Positions 1 through 9,072 are shown, counted from the stretch's first letter. The stretch is 64,000 bases of DNA from Clostridiales bacterium (GCA_029098165.1 JAQXNU010000135.1:1-64000), one strand, 5' to 3'. Numbers and translations: made by a program. Notes: generated by a model from the letters alone, not told the origin.

Positions 1-1
1 T

Positions 2-91
2 GCCTTAAAGTTAGGAGTGGATGATTTCTTAACAAAGCCATATGAATCAGAAGAAATTGTTTCGACTATAATGAGAGTAATCGATAAATAA
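2..91 (+). CDS. response regulator receiver domain, C-terminal fragment (gene runs off the left edge)
   Basis: The first 29 codons read ALKLGVDDFLTKPYES... and end at TAA. This is the end of a CheY-like receiver domain: the K-P pair after a hydrophobic stretch is the conserved beta5 lysine-proline, followed by the alpha5 helix. The protein stops right after alpha5, so it is either a stand-alone receiver or a protein with its output domain N-terminal to the receiver. The start and phosphorylated Asp lie outside the window. The hybrid kinase 1.6 kb downstream could be a partner, but a palindromic repeat and a permease gene separate them. Confidence 0.75.
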   Translation, partial: ALKLGVDDFLTKPYESEEIVSTIMRVIDK

Positions 92-116
92 TAGTAGTAT
101 AGTACATAGCAAAAAC

Positions 117-272
117 GGGGCTGTGATAAGACCGCAAAAAAATAGCGTGGAGAGGCGGGGAATCACATTAGAATTTGGCTGCCTTTCCCTTTCGGACGGA
201 CTTAGCCAAATTCTAATATGATTTCCTGCCTCTCATGCTCATCTCTTATGCGGTTTTACCACAGCCTTTTTT
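117..272. repeat. palindromic dispersed element, copy 1
   Basis: Imperfect inverted repeat about 155 bp long. Its ends carry GGCTGTGATAAGACCGC and the matching GCGGTTTTACCACAGCC (two mismatches). The arms then pair through GAGAGGCGGGGAATC / GATTTCCTGCCTCTC up to AATTTGGC / GCCAAATT around a conserved core of about 25 bp (TGCCTTTCCCT...CGGACTTAG). It is related to copies near 26.2, 29.4, 38.1 and 46.9 kb. The arms differ in sequence between copies but stay complementary. It sits just after a stop codon and ends in a T-run, so it can act as a transcription terminator. Confidence 0.85.
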
Positions 273-364
273 GCATGATATGTTAAATTGACAAAATATT
301 GTATGTTCCTAGTAAATATGTTAAAATAATTCCAATTCAAGTTGCTATTTTAAAGGAGTTTATT

Positions 365-1714
365 GTGGATTACTTTAATATCAAACAATACAATACAACT
401 TATCGCTCGGAGATATTTGCAGGATTATCTACTTTTATGTCCATTGCATATATCTTAGTTCTAAATCCGACTATTTTAAGTCAGGTAGGGATGGATCGCT
501 ATGGTGTTTTTGTTGCCACTGCATTGTCTATAGCAATTACAACTACAATCGCAGCTTTCCATACTCGAATGTCTCTTATTTATGCTCCTAATATCGGATT
601 AAGCTATTTTTTTATTATTTTTTGTACGGAACAATTCGATGGAAACTGGGGAATTGCTTTACTTGCTGTTTACTTGTCAGGGATTGGAGTACTGATTTGT
701 ATTCGTTATAGAATCTGTAAACGTATTCTTGAAACAATTCCAGAATGTGTTGTTCACGGGATAAAAGTCGGAATGGGTTTTTGTTTGATCAAACTTGGCC
801 TTTTATCATGTGGAGCATTGAAAAAAGTTGGTTCTTTATATAGTTTTGGTCAGTTTGATACATTGGAATGTGTGTATAGTTTTGTTGGACTGATCATTAT
901 TGGTTTATTTCTAAGGTTTAAGAAGTATTATGGCTTAACTTTTGGTTTTGGAAGTGTCTACATATTAGGGATTATCCTGACATTTATTATAAATTATATT
1001 AATGTGGGAGGTCCGTTTCTTAATTACATAATTGAAACTTTGACACATAGATCGAGTTTTCCAAACTTAACAGAGGTAGCGTTTCATTTTCCACCGATCG
1101 AAGGAATTTTTAAAGATAGTAAACTAATTTTTCAACTGATCATCACCGTTTTGTTGATGACAGTAATTACTCTTGTTAATGCTCAAGATTTAATTAGAAC
1201 AACCGCTCAACGATTAAAAGATGACAATGACAGTTATTACAAGGACTATCTTACACGTTGTTTAAGAATGAACGGAATTGGGAATATCATTAGTGCTAGT
1301 TTGGGAAGTTCACCAATTACAGTCTGTCCAGAGAATGATATCAATTCAGAATGTGGGGCTAAGACGGGAATTAGTTCCTTGACGGTTTCAATTGCTATGT
1401 TAGTGACACTGATTTTTGGCCCCCTATTTAACATTGATAATATGTTCTTATCCGCTCCATTGTTACTATTCGTTGGTGGAATGATCATAAAATCAGTGAA
1501 ATTAGATAAGATTTCCAGCCCAATTGAGCGATTATTATTTATCATAATCACAGTATATTTAGGGTTAACATTTGAACTTGTAAATGCCATTTTATATGGT
1601 ATAAGCATATATATCATTATGAAATTGCTTGCAGGAAAAAAAGAGCAATTGGATCATTCGATGATATTTTGGATCTTGTGTTTTATAGTCTATTTAGTAA
1701 TTCAACTTATATAG
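365..1714 (+). CDS. divergent NCS2 (AzgA-like) permease
   Basis: Predicted 449-residue membrane protein with roughly 12 hydrophobic segments, resembling the AzgA/PbuG branch of nucleobase:cation symporters (N-terminal F-AGLSTFMSIAYILVLNP is the family's hallmark first segment). A GTG start at 365 is chosen because AAGGAG lies 6 nt upstream; reading in from TTG at 299 is possible but has no ribosome site. TTGACA at 288-293 may be the -35 box. The usual substrate motifs are altered: the family GMGLNAYFAY segment reads APNIGLSYFF, the DFFDT segment reads NAQDLIRTT, and the TSTVTTYIESA segment reads SSPITVCPEND. The fold is clear, but the substrate is probably not a standard purine. It lies 12 nt before the hybrid kinase gene, so the two may be co-transcribed. 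Confidence 0.75.
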   Translation: MDYFNIKQYNTTYRSEIFAGLSTFMSIAYILVLNPTILSQVGMDRYGVFVATALSIAITTTIAAFHTRMSLIYAPNIGLSYFFIIFCTEQFDGNWGIALLAVYLSGIGVLICIRYRICKRILETIPECVVHGIKVGMGFCLIKLGLLSCGALKKVGSLYSFGQFDTLECVYSFVGLIIIGLFLRFKKYYGLTFGFGSVYILGIILTFIINYINVGGPFLNYIIETLTHRSSFPNLTEVAFHFPPIEGIFKDSKLIFQLIITVLLMTVITLVNAQDLIRTTAQRLKDDNDSYYKDYLTRCLRMNGIGNIISASLGSSPITVCPENDINSECGAKTGISSLTVSIAMLVTLIFGPLFNIDNMFLSAPLLLFVGGMIIKSVKLDKISSPIERLLFIIITVYLGLTFELVNAILYGISIYIIMKLLAGKKEQLDHSMIFWILCFIVYLVIQLI

Positions 1715-1726
1715 GAGGAGATAAGC

Positions 1727-4714
1727 ATGTCAATTATCTTATCCTTTGTGTTAATGAGTTTTGCAACGATTTCCTTCTTAATCGCATTCAATGTTTTGCG
1801 TAGCTCTGCTAGAGACACAACCCATAATATCTATCTGTTTATTTATTGTATCTCTAGCTGTTTATGGTCGATTAGCTGTGCAGTTATGGGGTTATCAGAA
1901 AATATTGAATACGCATATTTTATGCGAAGTCTTATGTTGGTTGGTGTTTTCCTCGTGCTAAATGTGTGCATTCAGTTATTCTGTATTTGGCTGGATCATG
2001 GACATAAAAAGATAATATTTTATCGAAATTTACTGATTTTATTAAGTTTAGTTGTATTTCCAATGATAATCACGAAAAACAATGTGGAGTTTGTTGATAC
2101 TCCTTATGGCAAGTATTATAGATATTCTGGTATCACTTTTGGACGAGGACTTTTTACGCTTTATCTTGTATGCTGGACAGTTTTTGTCCTATGTATCACG
2201 TTATATGGATTACATAAAAGTACATTGAAGCGAAAGAAATTCATGGGACGAATTATTTTATTATGTCTGGCTATGATGGTATTCGGTAGCATATCGGATA
2301 TCTTTCTTCCGATGTTTGGGTTTGCGGTTTTTCCAACATGCGCAATGGAACAGTTTTTTTCTGTTATCTTAATTTATATTGTCTCGAATTACTATAATGT
2401 GTCACAGATAACTATCAAAAATATATCAGAGTATATTTATCGTGTCGTAGAAACACCAATGGTAGTGACTGGAGAAGATGGAGCCATCGAAATAGTGAAT
2501 GCAAGCGCTGCTAAATTTTTTGAAGTGGTAACCGATCGACTCATAGGAACTGATTTTTTAAGTCTTTTTGAAATTTCAGAAAAAGATAGTGTAAGAGCTC
2601 GACGAGAAGGAGTTATGAGTGTTCATACTGATGGGAGATGCTTGTTAAATGGGGCTCGATGTTCGCTTAGTATCAGTCATATTTATGACCGTTTCGATGA
2701 TTTAATAGGAGATATTATTGTAATTACGGATCTGACAGATAAATTGGAAATGATTGATGAATTGAATCGAAGCAGAGAAAAAGCAATCCAGGCAACAGAA
2801 GCAAAGAATGCTTTTTTGGCGAATATTAGTCATGAAATCCGTACACCTCTTAACGCCATCATTGGTATGAGTGAGATTTTGATGAATCGGCAATTACCAT
2901 ATGAAATTAGAGATGAACTGAAAAGTATTTATAGCGCGAGTAAAAGTTTAACAGCGACGATCAACGATTTCTTGGACTACTCTAAGATTGAGATGGGACA
3001 TTTCGAAATTGTTGAACGAGAATACGAGTTTAGTGAACTTATGTTTGATATTATCAATATCATTAGTATGCGTTTGATTGGAAAACCAGTTTATTTTTTT
3101 GTTGAGGTTCAGTTTGGAATTCCCATGAAGTTAATTGGAGATGATATTCGAATTCGCCAGATACTGATCAATATCCTTGGAAATGCGGTTAAATTTACAA
3201 GCAAAGGATATATCAAACTTTTGATCAGCATGGAACGCCAGGAGGATGACAGAATAAAGCTACAGATGACAGTTGAGGATACTGGGATAGGAATTAGAGA
3301 AGAGGATCTTCCGATGCTATTTCAGAGGTTTAGTCAGGTAGATCAGAAACGGAATAGTTATATTACTGGTACTGGACTAGGGCTGGCAATTACGAAAGAC
3401 TTGGTAGAGATGATGGATGGAAACATCCAGGTAGAGAGTACTTATGGAAAAGGGACAACGTTTTGTTGGACAATATACCAAAAGATAGAAGAATTGCCGG
3501 ATTATGAACAACTTCAAATTCATTGGGACCGTTCTTTTATCGTATATGAAGAAGAGAAAACGGTAAAAGAGTATCTTATGTGGATCATGAAGCAACTAAA
3601 GATAGAGTATACGATCATTGACAGTAAAGATTACATCAAAGGAATGGATAAAAAAGTATACTTTATGACTCGAAATATCTATTATGATAAGTTGGCACCA
3701 TTACTAAAACCTTATCACCTAGGAAAACATTTGATTGTCATTCTTGGAATCGGTGACAGTAAGAATAAGAAATTGAATGAACATCATCAGTTTTTTATGC
3801 CTTTATTACAAAAAGAACTAAAAGATCTTTATCTTTCTATATGTTCAGATCCTAATGTTTGTAAGAGAAAAGAAGAGTCCAAAGATATATTATCCTTGCC
3901 TGACGCAAAAGTCTTAGTAGTCGATGATAATGAAACCAATCTTGTAATCGCACAGGGATTGTTATCTTCTTATCAGATACAGGCTGACCGAGCGATGAGT
4001 GGAAAGGAAGCCATTGAGATGGCGAAATGTAAGAAGTATCATCTCATCTTTTTAGATCAGATGATGCCAGTTATGGATGGATTTGAGACACTCATGCAAA
4101 TACGGAGGATACCAAGTGGTTATTACCAGCGTGTTCCAATTATTGCATTAAGTGCATATGCAATGAAAAATGCAAAACAGCATTTCATGGAGCAGGGATT
4201 TACAGATTTTCTAGCTAAGCCAATTGAGATACGGCATTTAGAGCACCTCTTAATGATTTATCTAGAAAATCATGAGGAGTTACAGAATGAGGAACGAACG
4301 AACGTAAATCAGAGCGATAATAGGGTAGAAGACCAGGTGGCAGTAGCATTGGAGGATGGAGTTAATATGAATCAAGCGGGACGAATTGATATGGTTTTGG
4401 CAATGGAAGCATTAGGAGGAAATGAAACCTTATACCGAATGATATTAGATACTTATTATAAGGATCTTTTAGTGAAAAGAAAAGAGATTCCACAAATCAT
4501 TGCACGGGAAGATATTCATTTATTTACGATACAGGTACATGCAATAAAGAGTGCATCGAAGAGTGTAGGAGCTAAGGAACTTGCCATCGTAGCAGAATAC
4601 TTTGAAGGATTGGGGAAAGAGAATCAAACTACTTTGATCTTATCTGAAATTCATAAGTTATATCAAGAGATGGACGAATTAATACCAGAGATAGAAAGAA
4701 TCTTAGAAATATAG
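1727..4714 (+). CDS. membrane-bound hybrid sensor histidine kinase (7TM-PAS-HisKA-HATPase-REC-HPt)
   Basis: A 995-residue sensor. Residues ~1-225 form about seven hydrophobic segments (HisKA_7TM type). A PAS-like domain follows (~235-340), then the dimerisation helix with NISHEIRTPLNAIIG (phospho-accepting His about 369) and an ATP-binding domain with N-box NILGNAVKFT, G1 DTGIGI and G2 GTGLGLAI. A receiver domain begins near KVLVVDDNET with its Asp at about 777 (FLDQMMPVMDG). A C-terminal HPt domain carries VHAIKSAS (His about 938). All phosphorelay residues are present, so a full His-Asp-His relay is expected, with the final response regulator elsewhere. Start ATG follows AGGAGG. No output domain is attached. 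The central segment ~590-715 between HATPase and REC resembles a degenerate receiver (inference). Confidence 0.93.
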   Translation: MSIILSFVLMSFATISFLIAFNVLRSSARDTTHNIYLFIYCISSCLWSISCAVMGLSENIEYAYFMRSLMLVGVFLVLNVCIQLFCIWLDHGHKKIIFYRNLLILLSLVVFPMIITKNNVEFVDTPYGKYYRYSGITFGRGLFTLYLVCWTVFVLCITLYGLHKSTLKRKKFMGRIILLCLAMMVFGSISDIFLPMFGFAVFPTCAMEQFFSVILIYIVSNYYNVSQITIKNISEYIYRVVETPMVVTGEDGAIEIVNASAAKFFEVVTDRLIGTDFLSLFEISEKDSVRARREGVMSVHTDGRCLLNGARCSLSISHIYDRFDDLIGDIIVITDLTDKLEMIDELNRSREKAIQATEAKNAFLANISHEIRTPLNAIIGMSEILMNRQLPYEIRDELKSIYSASKSLTATINDFLDYSKIEMGHFEIVEREYEFSELMFDIINIISMRLIGKPVYFFVEVQFGIPMKLIGDDIRIRQILINILGNAVKFTSKGYIKLLISMERQEDDRIKLQMTVEDTGIGIREEDLPMLFQRFSQVDQKRNSYITGTGLGLAITKDLVEMMDGNIQVESTYGKGTTFCWTIYQKIEELPDYEQLQIHWDRSFIVYEEEKTVKEYLMWIMKQLKIEYTIIDSKDYIKGMDKKVYFMTRNIYYDKLAPLLKPYHLGKHLIVILGIGDSKNKKLNEHHQFFMPLLQKELKDLYLSICSDPNVCKRKEESKDILSLPDAKVLVVDDNETNLVIAQGLLSSYQIQADRAMSGKEAIEMAKCKKYHLIFLDQMMPVMDGFETLMQIRRIPSGYYQRVPIIALSAYAMKNAKQHFMEQGFTDFLAKPIEIRHLEHLLMIYLENHEELQNEERTNVNQSDNRVEDQVAVALEDGVNMNQAGRIDMVLAMEALGGNETLYRMILDTYYKDLLVKRKEIPQIIAREDIHLFTIQVHAIKSASKSVGAKELAIVAEYFEGLGKENQTTLILSEIHKLYQEMDELIPEIERILEI

Positions 4715-4717
4715 TAG

Positions 4718-4756
4718 ATTACAGATAAGGGTGCTTATGCACCCTTTATCTGTAAT
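4718..4756. terminator. bidirectional hairpin between convergent genes
   Basis: ATTACAGATAAGGGTGC pairs with GCACCCTTTATCTGTAAT around a TTAT loop, with a single bulged base. It follows the hybrid kinase stop and overlaps the last codons of the convergent zinc-ribbon gene. There is little T-run, so efficiency is uncertain. Confidence 0.65.
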
Positions 4757-4901
4757 ATCCACAGTCTTTACAACTTCTACTAGCTAAGGAATTGTTCGTC
4801 TGACATTTCGGACAAATCCAGTAATCTTTTGGCTGGTTTTGATTCTCAGCGCTTTGTATGGATACTTCCTTTTCTTTTTTCTTTTTTGAGAATAAACTCA
4901 T
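4746..4901 (-). CDS. small zinc-ribbon protein
   Basis: A 51-residue protein: lysine-rich N-terminus (MSLFSKKKKEKE), a Gln/Asn-rich spacer, then a four-cysteine zinc ribbon ICPKCQ...CKDCGYY. ATG at 4901 is chosen because a G-rich ribosome site (AGGGGG) lies about 7 nt upstream; a longer reading to 4937 lacks one. It probably binds one zinc ion; the role is unknown. Convergent with the hybrid kinase and divergent from the secreted peptidase gene. Its short length means it could be missed by automatic callers. Confidence 0.7.
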   Translation of the reverse strand: MSLFSKKKKEKEVSIQSAENQNQPKDYWICPKCQTNNSLASRSCKDCGYYR

Positions 4902-5068
4902 ACCTAAGCCCCCTATATTTTTATTATCTACTTGCAAAATAAGGACAAAGTCCTTATTCTAATATATGGTACATATTTTTGTGATATGACAAAAGTGCCA
5001 TACTTTTAACAAAGGTAATTGATAAGATTTATCGTGTGAGTAGAACGTCGGAAAGAAGGACATAAGAG

Positions 5069-7048
5069 ATGAAAGATAGTAAGAAACAGCATAAAACCAT
5101 AAAAAAGATCATCGCATTTGGTTTTGCTTCTTTATTTATTGTGAGTGCATTGCCGAGCGCTGCAGTTGCTGATAATAAGAGTGCGGAAAGTAAGGAGGAG
5201 TTTCTTGCTCGGTCACTTGATCAACCTAAATCAGAGGAACAGGTTATCTTTAGTAGAATGCCTGTTATAGCAAAGAAGATCTCGAGCGATAAATTTGTTA
5301 CAACAAATCATATTCATACAGAAAATCAAGCATTTATTATGAATATGACAACTGGAGAGTTATTAGCTGATGCCAATCAGAACCAGCATATGAATGCATA
5401 TGATGTACTTAAACCTTTGGTTGCACAAATTTTTATACGGAGAAATAATTTGGATGAGGTAGTTACGGTAAAAGCAAAATCCCTTAAAAAAGTGGACCCA
5501 GATGCGAATGTTTTCGGATTAAAGTCAGGGGATCAGATTACCATTCGTGATTTATTGAGTATCTATTTGTTAACGGATTCAGCAGATACATATCGAGTTT
5601 TAGTTGATTACGTTTCTACTTCAGATTTTAGATTTGTTACGTTATTAAATAAGACATGCCAAGCAATGTCAATGGATCAAACATCATTTTCGAATGTCTA
5701 TGCTTCCTATCAGGATGGACAATATTCATCAATGTATGATGCCTATCAGCTATATCATTCGTTGATGCAGAATAATTGGTTTATGAATACGATTAAATCT
5801 AAAAAAATGGTCATAACATATAAAAATTCGAAGAATAAAATTGAAAAACAAACAATAGATAACCTAAATGCAAGCTGGTGTACCAATGTTACAGTTGGAA
5901 AAGGTTATAAATATTATGCTCAGATCAGTATGAGAGGGGATAATGATAAAGATGGTCAGTTCGTTATCTTCTTGGATGATTTGGATCAATATTATTTATC
6001 CTATCTTGGAAATGTAAATAGCCTTCGTAGGATTAGTTCGGAGTCTGGGAGATTGATCCGTACATTATCGGGTAAGGAGTTTAGCGATGCTGAAATCATT
6101 GCAACGCCAACGCCGACACCAACCCCAAGACCAACGGCAACCCCGACTCCAAAGCCAACGCCAAAGCCGACTCCAAAACCAACGGCAACTCCGACCCCAA
6201 CGCCAACCCCAACACCATCTACTGGAAAGTCAGGTTTACCGATCTCAAGTAACAATGCTAGATACCAGTACATCTTTGGCTCAGACTATAAAGCGTATAC
6301 AATGAGTGATCGTCCAGTGGGCTATCGTTCCGCAACCGAAGCAGCAGCGAATATGACAACATTTACAGTACCAGTTTGGAAGATGAATTCTAATGGAACA
6401 AAATATGCTTCCCAGATGACAATCACGATTCATAAAAAACTCGCTGATTCTGTGAAGAAAATATTCAATGAGGTTTATGCGTTAGATTGTAAATTCCCAA
6501 TTAAGGTTTTAGTTGGCTACAGCTATCGTAAGGTAGGTGGGGTAGGGTTAGTAAATTCAACCTTAATGTCAGCACATGCTTTTGGGTGTGCAATTGATAT
6601 CAACCCAGGAGATTATGATAATGATTATTTCCTTGGAAAGGGGAATGATTTAAGAAATAAGAAAAATCCTTACTGTATCCCGGATGAAGTTATTGAGATC
6701 TTTGAAAAGTATGGGTGGAACTGGGGCGGAAACTTTGAGATTTGTTCCGATACGATGCATTTTCAGTATTTAGGACTGGAATTCTTAACGTATCAAGGAA
6801 AAAATAATTTCCGTGAATTAAAGTATAATTCCGGAAAAGTTATGAGTGGAGCAGATGTTAAAAATCTTCAGCAAAGACTTACAAAGCTAGGATTCTCAGT
6901 AGCAGCAACTGGCCAGTATAATCAAGCAACCAGCAATGCAATCAAGAACTTCCAGAAGAAATATAAACTACCAGAAACAGGTGTTGTAAATTATAAAACA
7001 TGGGAGACATTGATCAATGCAACCCACGATATGTCATATGTATTCTAA
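5069..7048 (+). CDS. secreted VanY-type D-Ala-D-Ala carboxypeptidase with inactive S11-like domain and peptidoglycan-binding domain
   Basis: A 659-residue exported wall enzyme. A signal peptide (~1-34, hydrophobic IIAFGFASLFIVSALP, AVA-D cleavage) precedes a domain (~75-325) aligned with S11 penicillin-binding peptidases (GDQITIRDLLSIYLLTDSAD). Its SxxK serine is replaced by Asp (DVLK, ~112-115), and SxN reads SAD (~171-173). A Thr-Pro-rich linker (~347-385) leads to an M15/VanY domain with zinc ligands His ~503, Asp ~510 (SAHAFGCAIDIN) and His ~564 (DTMHFQY). A PG_binding_1 domain (~590-655, KNLQQRLTKLGF, FQKKYKLPETGVV) closes the protein. M15 catalysis is expected; the first domain probably binds ligand without hydrolysis (inference). 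Strong RBS-like GAAAGAAGGA precedes the ATG. Monocistronic, followed by a terminator. Confidence 0.88.
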   Translation: MKDSKKQHKTIKKIIAFGFASLFIVSALPSAAVADNKSAESKEEFLARSLDQPKSEEQVIFSRMPVIAKKISSDKFVTTNHIHTENQAFIMNMTTGELLADANQNQHMNAYDVLKPLVAQIFIRRNNLDEVVTVKAKSLKKVDPDANVFGLKSGDQITIRDLLSIYLLTDSADTYRVLVDYVSTSDFRFVTLLNKTCQAMSMDQTSFSNVYASYQDGQYSSMYDAYQLYHSLMQNNWFMNTIKSKKMVITYKNSKNKIEKQTIDNLNASWCTNVTVGKGYKYYAQISMRGDNDKDGQFVIFLDDLDQYYLSYLGNVNSLRRISSESGRLIRTLSGKEFSDAEIIATPTPTPTPRPTATPTPKPTPKPTPKPTATPTPTPTPTPSTGKSGLPISSNNARYQYIFGSDYKAYTMSDRPVGYRSATEAAANMTTFTVPVWKMNSNGTKYASQMTITIHKKLADSVKKIFNEVYALDCKFPIKVLVGYSYRKVGGVGLVNSTLMSAHAFGCAIDINPGDYDNDYFLGKGNDLRNKKNPYCIPDEVIEIFEKYGWNWGGNFEICSDTMHFQYLGLEFLTYQGKNNFRELKYNSGKVMSGADVKNLQQRLTKLGFSVAATGQYNQATSNAIKNFQKKYKLPETGVVNYKTWETLINATHDMSYVF

Positions 7049-7081
7049 GTTTTTACGAGAAGTGATTGAATAAATATGAAT

Positions 7082-7133
7082 AAAACTCCTAAGATGAATT
7101 TAAGCATACGCTTAATCGATCTTAGGAGTTTTT
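7082..7133. terminator. bidirectional Rho-independent terminator
   Basis: AAAACTCCTAAGAT pairs with ATCTTAGGAGTTTT, with an inner TAAGC/GCTTA helix. An A-run on one side and a T-run on the other serve the two converging genes (the wall peptidase and the DUF6320 gene). Confidence 0.85.
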
Positions 7134-7136
7134 GCA

Positions 7137-7817
7137 TTATAAATGAAATCTTCGTTTTAATTCATCTTTCGTCTCTTTGGTTGAAAAGAAACAAAGACCA
7201 AAGATAACAACGACACTATATAGGCCACAAGTTAGTGCTGGCCACGAATAACTGAGCTGCTGTAAAAAAAACAAAATTAGCGGTATTAGACCAAGAAAAG
7301 ATGTAATCAGACTATAAATTGCAATATCATGTAACGCCTTTCTTTTACGAGCTAAGAAATTAATTGTCAAGCAGATATTAATTGCAAACAAACACAACGG
7401 AAGGATAAAATCAATTGCCCATACAGAGTCGGTTCCAAATAATCCAATGACTAATAGGAAAGCAACCGAAGCATAGGCAGCAGAAGTAATCTTCTTTATC
7501 TTTTTTTCTTTTCCCGCAAATACTAAGCCTACATACAGTACATAAAGTAAACTTGAGTTGGTATATAGTGACCAGGTAAGACCTTTGCCAGTGACGGTAA
7601 GATCGAGGAATAAGCAGGTAAATACTGCGACTAATACAAGAAAAATCAATATTTTTCGGAAATATTTCTTTGCTTTCTTCTGACGCTGAAATGGAGGGTA
7701 ATGATAATCTGACTCCGACGGAGAAGTTACATCATTTCCTTCTAACTGACTATTACAAAACAGACAGTGGGACAGAGGGGCGCTATAGAATAAATTACAT
7801 GTTTTACAATATTTCAT
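7137..7817 (-). CDS. DUF6320-like membrane protein with N-terminal zinc ribbon
   Basis: A 226-residue protein. The N-terminus is a zinc-ribbon-like pair of CxxC motifs (YCKTCNLFY...CLFCNSQL), followed by a basic stretch and five or six hydrophobic helices from about residue 50 on. ATG at 7817 has GGGAGGG 5 nt upstream, lying inside the preceding gene; its first codons overlap the end of that gene by 14 bp, so translation is probably coupled. Family assignment rests on the Lachnospiraceae habit of pairing such proteins with condensation-like acyltransferases. Function unknown; perhaps a membrane partner or sensor for its neighbour's product (inference). Confidence 0.7.
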   Translation of the reverse strand: MKYCKTCNLFYSAPLSHCLFCNSQLEGNDVTSPSESDYHYPPFQRQKKAKKYFRKILIFLVLVAVFTCLFLDLTVTGKGLTWSLYTNSSLLYVLYVGLVFAGKEKKIKKITSAAYASVAFLLVIGLFGTDSVWAIDFILPLCLFAINICLTINFLARKRKALHDIAIYSLITSFLGLIPLILFFLQQLSYSWPALTCGLYSVVVIFGLCFFSTKETKDELKRRFHL

Positions 7818-9072
7818 CAAATCCCTCCCTATAGTTTGTATCGATTGTGACTGGAATTTTGCCTAAACTTAAATGATGCAAAAAGCAATGGATCATACTT
7901 AAATCTTTTTGTTCCGTGTTAAGACAGATATTCGTATAGCCGTGACTGCTTACGATCGCCATACTGGTCCCGCCTATGGAAAACTCAATATCCTTAATCA
8001 AATCTTGCATCTGAGATGGTAAGTTTACGTTTCCAAGATTGGAAATCGCATACGTATTAATATTCTCTGCTAAATAATGATAGCTGAGCTGAAATGCTAT
8101 GTTTTTTATAAATAATGGTATGAGTTTGATTGCGTAATTTTTTTCAATTCCGACATTGGAATTAATGCGACTATGTAAATCTTCTTTGGTAAGTTGTTGC
8201 TTAAACTGTTTTTTAGTTTCTTCCAACATACGTTCAAAAGTCCAGGTTTCACGTCCGGAAAAGGTCGCTTTAATATATAAAGAAAAGTTACGTAGCGTCT
8301 GCGATGGGAAGAAGCGACGTAAATTTACTGGAACAAAGATTTTAATCGGTTTCTTTGTATTGTGGCAGCCAATCTGAGTTTTATAGATGCTGAATGCGAC
8401 AAGAGCAGTGATATACTCACCAATGGTAGCTTTTTTGCTTCTTGTAAGTTTCAATAGTTCCTCGGTAGGGACCTTAGCTCGAATCATTAAGGAATAGTGG
8501 TCTGCGAAGCGTTCCCCATCTAAGTGAAATGCAGGTTCTTCTTTTAATGTTTTTTTCTTTGATTTATCGTAGGAATCACAGAACATATCACAAGTTTCAT
8601 CGATATCAAATGGTAAGTTGCCTTTGATGATGCCTTCCGGGTCGAGTTTGAGACCACCAAGCTGATAATAACGGAAGGTGATGGATTTTAAAAATTCCAT
8701 TGCTCCAGTGCCATCACTGATACAATGAAAGGTTTCTAATGTTACTTTATTATGATAGTAATAAACCGTAAAGAGATAGCCATGATTTGTGGATGCGGGA
8801 ACGTACTTACAGATGATCGGCGATTCTTCTACAACAACTGCTCGCTGATGGTTCTTGGACAGGTAGTTCCAAAAGAGCCCGCTTTTTAACTCCACAGCAA
8901 ACGTTTCAAAACGTGGAAGCACATCATTTACAGCTGTTTCTAAACGTTCTGGATCAATAGCTTCATTCAGATAAAACGATATTCGGAATACAGAACTTCG
9001 ACTATCTTTGGACACGGCAGGAAAGATTTTACCAGCATTGTCGACCGGATACCAGTAGTTATTACGTTTCAT
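7804..9072 (-). CDS. condensation/alcohol-acetyltransferase-like acyltransferase
   Basis: A 422-residue soluble protein of the CoA-dependent acyltransferase (chloramphenicol-acetyltransferase/condensation) superfamily. The active-site motif reads FHCISDGTG (family HHxxxDG, with the second His kept and the first replaced by Phe), near residues 115-123. A later PVNLRRFFPSQTLRNFS segment matches the DFGWG-side structural region of PapA/WS-type relatives. No carrier protein or adenylation domain is nearby, so it is likely a stand-alone acyltransferase. Substrate unknown. First gene of a two-gene operon with the DUF6320-like gene; start ATG follows AGGAGG. Conserved pairing suggests acylation of a membrane or wall alcohol (inference). 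Confidence 0.78.
   Translation of the reverse strand: MKRNNYWYPVDNAGKIFPAVSKDSRSSVFRISFYLNEAIDPERLETAVNDVLPRFETFAVELKSGLFWNYLSKNHQRAVVVEESPIICKYVPASTNHGYLFTVYYYHNKVTLETFHCISDGTGAMEFLKSITFRYYQLGGLKLDPEGIIKGNLPFDIDETCDMFCDSYDKSKKKTLKEEPAFHLDGERFADHYSLMIRAKVPTEELLKLTRSKKATIGEYITALVAFSIYKTQIGCHNTKKPIKIFVPVNLRRFFPSQTLRNFSLYIKATFSGRETWTFERMLEETKKQFKQQLTKEDLHSRINSNVGIEKNYAIKLIPLFIKNIAFQLSYHYLAENINTYAISNLGNVNLPSQMQDLIKDIEFSIGGTSMAIVSSHGYTNICLNTEQKDLSMIHCFLHHLSLGKIPVTIDTNYREGFDEIL

Noticed and set aside
110-364. Purine riboswitch upstream of the NCS2-like permease
   Set aside because: The only structure there is the palindromic element; no purine aptamer core (conserved junction and loop sequences) was found.
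1246-1617. 123-residue frame on the minus strand
   Set aside because: Lies inside the permease gene, has no ribosome site and no recognisable domain; a shadow frame.
4746-4937. Longer start for the zinc-ribbon protein
   Set aside because: The extra 12 residues have no ribosome site, while ATG at 4901 has AGGGGG at good spacing.
6100-6215. Short direct repeats resembling a CRISPR or minisatellite
   Set aside because: They are CCAACNCC codons of the Thr-Pro linker inside the VanY-type gene, with no spacer-repeat spacing. The minus-strand frame made of Gly-Val repeats is a shadow of it.
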